Origin: a virus
Virus record (IMG/VR): IMGVR_UViG_3300042549_001975
Location: 1-26,591 of that record
Length of the DNA: 26,591 nucleotides
Reading direction: 5' to 3' (one strand)
The notes below the pieces were generated by a model that was given only the letters and a program-made list of their open reading frames with translations, searched no databases and was not told where the DNA came from. Within the stretch, counting starts at the first letter, position 1; the number at the start of each line of letters is the position of its first letter. A program made the position numbers and the translations under genes. Positions 1 to 5,554 of the stretch are shown here, piece by piece.

Positions 1-14
1 GTGTCATGTGTTTC

Positions 15-518
15 TCACGATAGGAATAAAGCAATTTCGGCCTTGCGGCGGCGCACCAGACCCGGCAGGACTTTCCCGCCAGCCTTGGACCAAGCCAAGA
101 ACGCCTCGGCAGCGCCGTCCCAGTCCTCGCGCAGAATCTTCTGCCGGATGGTGCTGCGCTGGAAGTTGCCCGAGCCTACATTGAAGGCCAGAGCGACACA
201 AGCGTCAAACTTGCACTGACGGCCAGCCAGATTGGGAGCAAGTCGAAGAACACTGCGTTCAAAAGAAACGAGATCATCTTTGAAAATCTCAACCAGTTCT
301 TCTTTCGACCAGACCCGGCTGTCCTCGGGTTTGAGTTGGTAGTCATCACGGATCATCCCGGTGTAAGCCCCAGTACGCACGTTGGGCAGGCGCAACTGAT
401 CGCCGTACATGGCGTGGCCCCACCCCACGGTCCAGATTTTTGCACTGCATTTGTATGGCTTGTTTCGGTAGCCCTCAAATTCGTGCATCAAGTGGATGCC
501 TTTGTCCGAAGTTTTCAC
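15..518 (-). CDS. Endolysin, GH24 (T4-type) lysozyme with E-C-T catalytic triad
   Basis: This 167-aa enzyme should cleave the MurNAc-GlcNAc bond of host peptidoglycan at the end of infection. The N-terminal part reads E-G-Y-R...W-T-V-G-W-G-H, the GH24 signature, and the E-8aa-D/C-5aa-T triad is present as E15, C24 and T30. The cysteine stands where T4 lysozyme has Asp20. The C-terminal half (A-L-A-F-N-V-G-S-G-N-F, then G-L-V-R-R-R-K-A-E) matches the helical lobe of the family. The usual length is 145-180 aa. I chose the GTG at 518: its GTGA overlaps the stop of the upstream holin candidate and GGAG lies 6 nt before it. An in-frame ATG at 548 lies deep in the upstream gene and is less likely. 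No signal peptide or SAR segment is seen, so release should depend on a holin. Confidence 0.93.
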   Translation of the reverse strand: MKTSDKGIHLMHEFEGYRNKPYKCSAKIWTVGWGHAMYGDQLRLPNVRTGAYTGMIRDDYQLKPEDSRVWSKEELVEIFKDDLVSFERSVLRLAPNLAGRQCKFDACVALAFNVGSGNFQRSTIRQKILREDWDGAAEAFLAWSKAGGKVLPGLVRRRKAEIALFLS

Positions 519-1042
519 TTCTTGCTCCAGCCGCGAGAGCCAAACCAAAAGCCGATGATTCCGCCCAGCATCGCCATCTCATCGGCGCTGAACAGCAGGT
601 CGGCGTACTTCAAAACATCGTCGATGCTGGTGATCAGGCCGGGGTGGTTCCACAGATAGACCGCCATGAAGGCATTGATGGCGCACAGCTCGAACACAAA
701 GATGTACGTCACTGTCGGCCGCACGGTGCCCACGTAGTTGGCCACCCATGTGGATGCCTTGGCAAGCACTGCCTTGTCGTGCTCTTGAGCGCCTTGCACC
801 ATGCCAGCTTCGGCCTCAGCCATCTGCGCTTGGGTCTGCATCGCCACCTGCTCAGTGCGGATTTCCTCGATCTTGGCCTGCGCTGCAAAACCAGCGGCAG
901 CCATTTGCAACTCACGTTCGGTCTGCATCTGCGCTAATGCCAGTTCGTGCTTTTGGTCAGCCTTGTTTTGAAAGTACTCCAGTAGTTTAGGAAGGCCAGA
1001 GATCAACAGACCCCCAAGTGTTGAAAATAGTGAAAGCATCAA
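515..1042 (-). CDS. Putative holin, 3TM (GTA-holin-like) family
   Basis: A 175-aa protein directly upstream of the lysozyme. It has an amphipathic or weakly hydrophobic N-terminus (about residues 2-24), a long charged, Ala/Gln-rich coiled-coil region (25-100), a strong membrane segment (about 108-130, Y-I-F-V-F-E-L-C...A-V-Y-L-W) and a second hydrophobic stretch at about 153-168 (M-L-G-G-I-I-G-F-W-F-G) before a basic end. The R-P-T...Y motif before the first strong TM and the G-x-W-F-G-S-R-G ending resemble the 3TM holin family found in gene-transfer agents and many phages. The position, ending 4 nt into the endolysin gene, supports a role in membrane permeabilisation. The call rests on layout and a recalled family pattern; it could be another lysis-associated membrane protein. 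Confidence 0.6.
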   Translation of the reverse strand: MMLSLFSTLGGLLISGLPKLLEYFQNKADQKHELALAQMQTERELQMAAAGFAAQAKIEEIRTEQVAMQTQAQMAEAEAGMVQGAQEHDKAVLAKASTWVANYVGTVRPTVTYIFVFELCAINAFMAVYLWNHPGLITSIDDVLKYADLLFSADEMAMLGGIIGFWFGSRGWSKK

Positions 1043-1647
1043 TTACCCCTTTTGGTTAGCATTGCGCTGGCGATTTCCAGCATGAATTTTACTTGTTGGA
1101 TGTCTGTCGGTGGTTCTGCCCACCCGACCGTGACCTGTCCTACAAAGCGGTGGCTGTCAGGTGGTACGCTGACCCGGCAGGTAAACGTCACGCCCTTTTC
1201 CAAGTACCACAAGCCCACCTCAGACTGAGCATAGCGGTAGTCGCCGCAGGGAATCTCATTGGTCATCAGCTTGACCACATCTGCGTTGTTGGCAGAGTTT
1301 TGGCTGAACAGCCCCACATCAATGTCTTCAATCGTCTTGTCGCGCCCGTCCTTGGTGTACGCCTTGTACAGCACCCGGCTGTTGAACAGCGGGTTGACCT
1401 TGAACACCGCAACGACCGTGGCCCCTGTCTTTTTGAGCAGCATGGAACTGGCATCATCGGCCCTTGCAGCGTTGATCTCCGGCAACTTTTTCGATTCCTT
1501 GTAGGCGTCCATCATGAAGGATTGGTTCTGCCAAAGGAAGTACCCAGCAAAGGCCACCACGCCCATGATCAGGATGGCGAACAGCTTGAATGGGCTGTCT
1601 ACATAGGTCAGCACCTTGTCAACAATGGATGCTGGTTTTTCGCTCAT
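1039..1647 (-). CDS. Membrane-anchored protein of unknown function in lysis cassette
   Basis: I do not recognise a named family. The 202-aa product has a short cytoplasmic N-terminus, one clear transmembrane helix at about residues 21-40 (L-F-A-I-L-I-M-G-V-V-A-F-A-G-Y-F-L-W) and a soluble domain of about 160 residues that would lie in the periplasm. That domain holds two cysteines about 23 residues apart (in I-P-C-G-D-Y and T-F-T-C-R-V) that could form a disulfide. The gene overlaps both neighbours by ATGA junctions (start near 1647, stop near 1039), so it is translationally coupled to the lysis genes. A periplasmic role in lysis, or in modifying the envelope during entry or exclusion, is possible but unproven. 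It lacks the coiled coil of a classical i-spanin. Confidence 0.75.
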   Translation of the reverse strand: MSEKPASIVDKVLTYVDSPFKLFAILIMGVVAFAGYFLWQNQSFMMDAYKESKKLPEINAARADDASSMLLKKTGATVVAVFKVNPLFNSRVLYKAYTKDGRDKTIEDIDVGLFSQNSANNADVVKLMTNEIPCGDYRYAQSEVGLWYLEKGVTFTCRVSVPPDSHRFVGQVTVGWAEPPTDIQQVKFMLEIASAMLTKRGN

Positions 1648-2090
1648 CGCAAATGCTTCATGTAAAAAACAATGCCGCCCACCAAAAGGCCAGCAAGGAC
1701 GATTACTCCCAATCCGATGGCGATGTATTCAGCCATGTCTTCAAGCTGCCGCTGCCGCCTCTTTGCTTCTCTGGCGGCTTCTTCCTTGGCTTCCCTGCGC
1801 TTACGGGCAGCAGCGGCTTGGAACTTCTGCCAATCACCCCACATGCCAGGTCTGCCTTCGTAGACCATCCGTTCACGCAGTTCCACTTCTTGCGCGTTCA
1901 GTTGCTCCAATGCCATGAATTCTTCCATGTCGGAGCCGCCACCCTTTTTGGTGGCTCTTTCTTGGATCGCTGCTTTGTTGTCAAAGTAGTCAAACACCCG
2001 TGAGCCGAGCGCAGACAGCTCTTTGCCGTTGGCTAGAGCGCCTTTGATGACTGCAAAAGCAGCGTTAGCAGCAGCAAGTTCGGCAATCAT
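1644..2090 (-). CDS. Coiled-coil protein with C-terminal membrane anchor, conserved phage family
   Basis: This 148-aa protein starts with an Ala-rich helix (residues 1-20). A charged, strongly helical stretch runs at about 55-122, including M-A-L-E-Q-L-N-A-Q-E-V-E-L-R-E-R-M and a run rich in Ala, Arg, Lys and Glu. It ends with one transmembrane segment at about 123-144 and K-H-L-R. The G-R-P-G-M-W-x-D-W-Q-K-F-Q motif at about 80-92 is one I recall from uncharacterised proteins of many aquatic podophages, so the family is probably real though unnamed. Both ends overlap neighbours by 3-4 nt. It could be a tail-anchored lysis accessory or spanin-like factor, but no motif fixes the role. Confidence 0.78.
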   Translation of the reverse strand: MIAELAAANAAFAVIKGALANGKELSALGSRVFDYFDNKAAIQERATKKGGGSDMEEFMALEQLNAQEVELRERMVYEGRPGMWGDWQKFQAAAARKRREAKEEAAREAKRRQRQLEDMAEYIAIGLGVIVLAGLLVGGIVFYMKHLR

Positions 2091-2179
2091 CGCAGCACCT
2101 CAACAAATACTTTGGCGCACCAGACCACCAGCCCACAAAGTAGGGCCGCAGCGATGAAGCTAACGGCCCAATCTTTCAT
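2087..2179 (-). CDS. 30-aa single-span membrane protein
   Basis: A short gene coding M-K-D-W-A-V followed by a hydrophobic stretch (F-I-A-A-A-L-L-C-G-L-V-V-W) and a short amphipathic end finishing E-V-L-R. Its stop overlaps the next gene's ATG (ATGA at 2087-2090), and its own ATG overlaps the stop of the upstream XhlA-like gene. That tight coupling on both sides is the main reason to accept so small an ORF. One TM helix with Lys/Asp at the N-terminus fits a pinholin or holin regulator (inference), but the sequence is too short to assign. Confidence 0.6.
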   Translation of the reverse strand: MKDWAVSFIAAALLCGLVVWCAKVFVEVLR

Positions 2180-2355
2180 TTCAATATCCACACCGCAGAG
2201 AAGATCGTCCCGGCCATAGAAATAATCATCACGCCAGCAGCTTGCATGATGATGTGTTCAAGACGCTTGAGCCTTGCGTTGATTTGCTCGTATCGGAGGG
2301 CGCAGACTTCTTCGTGTGTAGACAGCCGCGCGTCAGTTTTGTCAATCGTGGTCAT
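2176..2355 (-). CDS. XhlA-like small membrane protein (holin/lysis accessory)
   Basis: A 59-aa protein with a heptad-like helix (about residues 8-35, D-A-R-L-S-T-H-E-E-V...I-N-A-R-L-K-R-L-E) followed by one hydrophobic helix (38-58, A-A-G-V-M-I-I-S-M-A-G-T-I-F-S-A-V-W-I-L). An N-terminal coiled coil followed by a C-terminal TM is the layout of the haemolysin XhlA family, which works with holins and amidases in phage lysis. The gene sits in an ATGA-overlap chain with the 30-aa TM gene downstream and overlaps the 47-aa gene upstream by 14 nt. The start ATG at 2355 lies inside that upstream gene. The assignment is by architecture, since sequence conservation in this family is low. Confidence 0.65.
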   Translation of the reverse strand: MTTIDKTDARLSTHEEVCALRYEQINARLKRLEHIIMQAAGVMIISMAGTIFSAVWILK

Positions 2356-2485
2356 CTGCTTTGACCTCTGCTTTTGCTTGCTCTTGAATCTTCACGATCA
2401 GAGGCCACACGCCTGACTTGGCTGGCATCTCGCCCAAGACCTGCAAGATGAATTGCACTTCGTTTGGCTCAAGGTTCAAGTTCAT
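2342..2485 (-). CDS. Small conserved phage protein, 47 aa
   Basis: The product begins M-N-L-N-L-E-P-N-E-V-Q-F-I-L-Q-V-L-G-E-M-P and continues with an amphipathic helix (W-P-L-I-V-K-I-Q-E-Q-A-K-A-E). This matches my memory of a very small phage protein, found next to tail-fibre genes, with a predicted two-helix fold and the L-x-x-x-E-V-x-x-I-L-x-x-L-G-x-x-P pattern. Its ATG overlaps the stop of the upstream gene (ATGA at 2482-2485), which supports translation. No membrane segment, cysteine or catalytic motif is seen. Function is unknown; position between virion-associated and lysis genes does not decide it. Confidence 0.65.
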   Translation of the reverse strand: MNLNLEPNEVQFILQVLGEMPAKSGVWPLIVKIQEQAKAEVKADDHD

Positions 2486-2802
2486 GCTGCGCTCCAAGGC
2501 AATGGTGTGTTCTCAGGGCTGACAGGCGGGGTGATCATGCTGTCGATCTGGCCCTGCACGCAGGCTTGTGCGCTCTCGATCTGGTTGGCAGGAATCCAGC
2601 CAATGACTTGAGCCTCAGTCAGCGAATCGTAAGGCACGAAAGCGCCCTCTTGATCGGCGGAACTGAACTGCGTGTTGCCGCTAATGGAGGCGGTGTTAGT
2701 GCCATCTACGCCAGTAACTTCCCACAAAGCATTGACCACATAGTTAGGGTCAGGCTGTTGCAGGGTATACATCGATGTGATGCGGGTTGTAAAAGTGGTC
2801 AT
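2482..2802 (-). CDS. Small fibre-associated phage protein, paralogue B
   Basis: A 106-aa acidic protein without membrane segments. It has a beta-rich N-terminal half (Y-V-V-N-A-L-W-E-V-T-G-V-D-G), a central F-V-P-Y-D-S-L-T-E-A-Q-V-I-G-W-I motif at about residues 55-70, a helix, and a proline-rich end finishing T-P-L-P-W-S-A-A. The same order of elements occurs in the adjacent upstream gene, so the two are tandem paralogues. The start at 2802 follows the upstream stop immediately (TAA then ATG) with GGAG about 7 nt before. Location after the long fibre gene suggests a virion or fibre-assembly accessory, but I know no defined function. Confidence 0.8.
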   Translation of the reverse strand: MTTFTTRITSMYTLQQPDPNYVVNALWEVTGVDGTNTASISGNTQFSSADQEGAFVPYDSLTEAQVIGWIPANQIESAQACVQGQIDSMITPPVSPENTPLPWSAA

Positions 2803-3120
2803 TTAAATGCTCCAAGGTAAAGGTGGGGTTACAACAGGGGGGTTCTTTTGAGCGTCAATTAACGCTTGAAGATTTGCTTCAATAGCAGGGCGGTCAATTT
2901 GCGGATTAACCCAGCCCCACACTTGATCTTGTGTGAGGTCTGCATATGGTGTGAAGGGTGAACCAGCGGTGTAAGTCACAGGTACTGAACCAGCACTTAA
3001 AGCAGTGTATGCGTCTTCTTGTGCTTGGCACTGCCAGTTCACTTCAAACACAACATCCGTTTGCCCATCAATCTGTGAGTAGGCAGGCATTGAAACAATT
3101 GACCAATAAAAAAATGTCAT
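2803..3120 (-). CDS. Small fibre-associated phage protein, paralogue A
   Basis: A 105-aa protein that aligns by eye with its downstream neighbour. Shared elements are the V-x-x-V-N/A-x-W strand, the P-F-T-P-Y-A-D-L-T-Q-D-Q-V-W-G-W-V motif at about residues 56-72, a helix ending A-L-I-D-A-Q, and a proline-rich tail ending P-P-L-P-W-S-I. The N-terminus differs (F-F-Y-W-S-I-V-S-M-P-A-Y-S-Q-I-D-G), and an internal ATG 10 codons in could be the true start, giving a protein closer in length to paralogue B. AGGGG lies about 6 nt before the ATG at 3120, which favours the longer form. It lies just after the long fibre gene; function unknown. Confidence 0.8.
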   Translation of the reverse strand: MTFFYWSIVSMPAYSQIDGQTDVVFEVNWQCQAQEDAYTALSAGSVPVTYTAGSPFTPYADLTQDQVWGWVNPQIDRPAIEANLQALIDAQKNPPVVTPPLPWSI

Positions 3121-3148
3121 CTTTTTCCCCTGTAATTAGCTCAAACCA

Positions 3149-5554
3149 TCATTTAATTCTGATTGCGGCATAACCGACAGTTTGCGTTGTGGCGCCATTA
3201 GTCACAATAACAGTATTTGCTCCCGATGCGCTGATTGCAATACCAACTGAAACAAGTGATGTGACAGTTACGCCACCAATGCTGTTTACATACACCATCA
3301 CTTGAGCAAATTGTGTCGTGTTGCCGTCCCCGTTTGCCGTCAACATCCAATGTGTCAAGTTGTCCGGTTGCAATATGGTTGCGGTTCCTCCTGAGCCAAG
3401 AGATGCCGTAGTGCCAGATGTACTTCTGATTGCGGCGCTGGGCGCAGTAAAGTTACCAGAGCCATCAAAAATGCCCCGTGGATTCCCATCCCCATCAGAC
3501 AGCACGATGTAGTTGCTGGCAGTGCGGATGTCGAGGCCACCTTGGTTGCCTGTGTAGCGACCAAGGATGGTGTTTTTAGAACCTGAGGATATATCTGACC
3601 CAGCACCAGCACCAATCAGGGTATTGCTTGAGGTAGTCAGTGAAGACCCAGCATCCTTTCCGATGATTGTGTTGGAACTTCCTGTTTGATTTGTATAGCC
3701 TGCAATATGACCAAAAAGCGAGTTAGAAGTACCTGTTGTATTGCTATACCCAGCCAGATACCCAACTGCGGTGTTGTTAGATGCTGTGGTGTTAAGTTGA
3801 AGGGAACTATCCCCAACCGCTGTGTTGCCACTACCTGAAGTATTCTGACGTAATGCCGCTACACCTACGCCAGTGTTGCTTGAGGCAGTTGTACTGTTTT
3901 CAAGGGCGGCATAGCCCAACGCTGTAATCTGACCTGTGCTGTTTGTGTATCCTGCACGATACCCAAGCATTGTATTTGCAAGACCAGTGGTTGTTCCATA
4001 CCCCGCAAAACCACCGACAAATACGTTTACGCTGCCTGTGACGTTGCTAAACCCCGCTTGATAACCTACAGCAGTGTTGTTGGAGGCTGTGGTGTTGGAA
4101 TTCAACGCCTGATAACCAACTCCGGTATTGTTTGAGCCTGTTGTATTGAACTGTACTGAGGCCAACCCCAGTGCGGTATTTGCCGAGCCCGTAGTGTTTA
4201 ACTGCAATGCGCCTTGCGCAAATGCCGCATTGCTTGCGCCGCTTGTGTTCCCAGCCAAAGCACTCGCACCCACCGCAGTGTTGGTAGACACAGCACCTGC
4301 ACCACGGCCCACGGTGAGGCCTTGGATGGTTGCACCCGGTACGACCGACAGCAAGCTGCTGGTCAGGCGCATACCTTCGGTGCCAGTTGCACCAAGACTC
4401 CAGATATGCGCAGTTCCGTCAGCCAAAAGTCTGTAACGGTTTTGGAAAGTTCCGTCAGATACCCTGGAGGAAATTGTCAGGCCCATCCCCGAGGCAGCGC
4501 CGCTAACGTAGTCGGCCTGAAATCTTAAAATCTGGGGAAAAGGCCAATCGTTGCGGCCTTGAAATTGAAAAAATGGATTGGCGGTAGATGTGCCACTACT
4601 TGATCCAATAGACGTAGTGCCAGTAAAAGATGTGTTTCCAGATTGATTAAGCGCTCTAAGCAGGCTTATACCTGTAGAGTCATCGTAAGTAAAAAAACTG
4701 CTACTTGACAAAACTTTGCTGCCGTTAAGGAAGGCCACGCCGTTGGCTTCTCCGGCAGACAAAGTAACAGTGCCAGAAGCAGTCAGGTCAGTGAAGTTAC
4801 CCGCTGCGCCGCCCTCAACCCGCTGCCAGGCCGTGCCGTTAAACGTAGCCCAGTCACCCACCCCCCAGTTGCTGATGCCGTTCAAGGTCGTGGTGCCTGC
4901 GACCGACACGATGTAAAAGCTGTTCGCTGTACCAACACCAGATGCCAGCGGGGGCGTGTTGGTGCTTGCGTTCCAAGTGCCTTTGTAGACCAAAGCCGAT
5001 GAGATCAGATTGATCTGGTTTTGCAGGCTGGTCAGCGTGTCCAGCACGCCTTGGCTGGTGCCGCCGCCGTTGGTGATGACCTTGATTTTCTCGGCCAGAT
5101 CAGGCGCTACCACTTCACCCACGTTCAGCGATCGGCCATCAGACAGGTTGATGACCAGCGAGCCATCAAAGTCAATAAACGCATTGGTGACCGATACGCC
5201 GTCCTCACCGTCGCTGCCATCCATGCCGCGTGCGCCGTCCATGCCGCGTGGGCCTGGCGCACCGTCTTTACCATTACGACCGTCCTTGCCGTCGCGCCCG
5301 TCCTTGCCGTCAATGCCGTTGCGGCCATCTTTGATGGTAGACACACGCTTTTCGATCACCGTGGTCACACCGTCGTACTTCTCGCGGATGTCGTTGTCGA
5401 TTTTCTTGAGCGCCTGGATGACCAACTGCACGTTCTCAGCAGCTTTTCGCTGCTGCATGGCCTTGATCTCCGAGACCGAGTTGCTGACCGAGTTGAACAG
5501 GTTGTCGGCGATGGCATCCACTGCCGCGCTGTCAAAAATTTTATCGATTGCCAT
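3149..5554 (-). CDS. Fibre protein with collagen-like stem and YadA-like 17-residue repeats
   Basis: An 801-aa structural protein probably involved in host binding or particle decoration. Parts in order: an N-terminal helical segment (1-70) that may attach it to the particle; fifteen continuous X-Y-G collagen-like triplets at 75-119 (K-D-G, R-N-G, A-P-G and so on); a beta-rich linker; a module at about 188-250 with Y-K-G-T-W-N-A-S-T and G-D-W-A-T-F-N-G-T-A-W-Q-R-V that is common in phage fibres; about fifteen tandem units of about 17 residues, of the type N-T-A-V-G-Y-x-A-x, at 425-675; and a beta-rich C-terminal domain (about 690-801). No S74 chaperone motif is seen at the end. The start overlaps the portal stop by 14 nt, so it is coupled to the portal, an unusual place for a long fibre. 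Confidence 0.88.
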   Translation of the reverse strand: MAIDKIFDSAAVDAIADNLFNSVSNSVSEIKAMQQRKAAENVQLVIQALKKIDNDIREKYDGVTTVIEKRVSTIKDGRNGIDGKDGRDGKDGRNGKDGAPGPRGMDGARGMDGSDGEDGVSVTNAFIDFDGSLVINLSDGRSLNVGEVVAPDLAEKIKVITNGGGTSQGVLDTLTSLQNQINLISSALVYKGTWNASTNTPPLASGVGTANSFYIVSVAGTTTLNGISNWGVGDWATFNGTAWQRVEGGAAGNFTDLTASGTVTLSAGEANGVAFLNGSKVLSSSSFFTYDDSTGISLLRALNQSGNTSFTGTTSIGSSSGTSTANPFFQFQGRNDWPFPQILRFQADYVSGAASGMGLTISSRVSDGTFQNRYRLLADGTAHIWSLGATGTEGMRLTSSLLSVVPGATIQGLTVGRGAGAVSTNTAVGASALAGNTSGASNAAFAQGALQLNTTGSANTALGLASVQFNTTGSNNTGVGYQALNSNTTASNNTAVGYQAGFSNVTGSVNVFVGGFAGYGTTTGLANTMLGYRAGYTNSTGQITALGYAALENSTTASSNTGVGVAALRQNTSGSGNTAVGDSSLQLNTTASNNTAVGYLAGYSNTTGTSNSLFGHIAGYTNQTGSSNTIIGKDAGSSLTTSSNTLIGAGAGSDISSGSKNTILGRYTGNQGGLDIRTASNYIVLSDGDGNPRGIFDGSGNFTAPSAAIRSTSGTTASLGSGGTATILQPDNLTHWMLTANGDGNTTQFAQVMVYVNSIGGVTVTSLVSVGIAISASGANTVIVTNGATTQTVGYAAIRIK
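3536..4282 (-). repeat. Tandem array of about 15 degenerate 51-bp coding repeats
   Basis: In the fibre gene the encoded unit is N-T-A-V-G-Y-x-A-G-x-S-N-T-T-G-S-x, 17 residues long, with two 16-residue units. The spacing is regular but the DNA has drifted, so selection is at the protein level. The N-T-x-V-G-x-x-A core resembles the trimeric left-handed beta-roll repeats of YadA-type adhesin heads. Copy number could change by slippage or recombination. Confidence 0.85.

Noticed and set aside
3536-4282. Regular repeats considered as a CRISPR array
   Set aside because: The period is 51 bp, fully in frame with the fibre gene, and the copies are degenerate; no repeat/spacer alternation exists.
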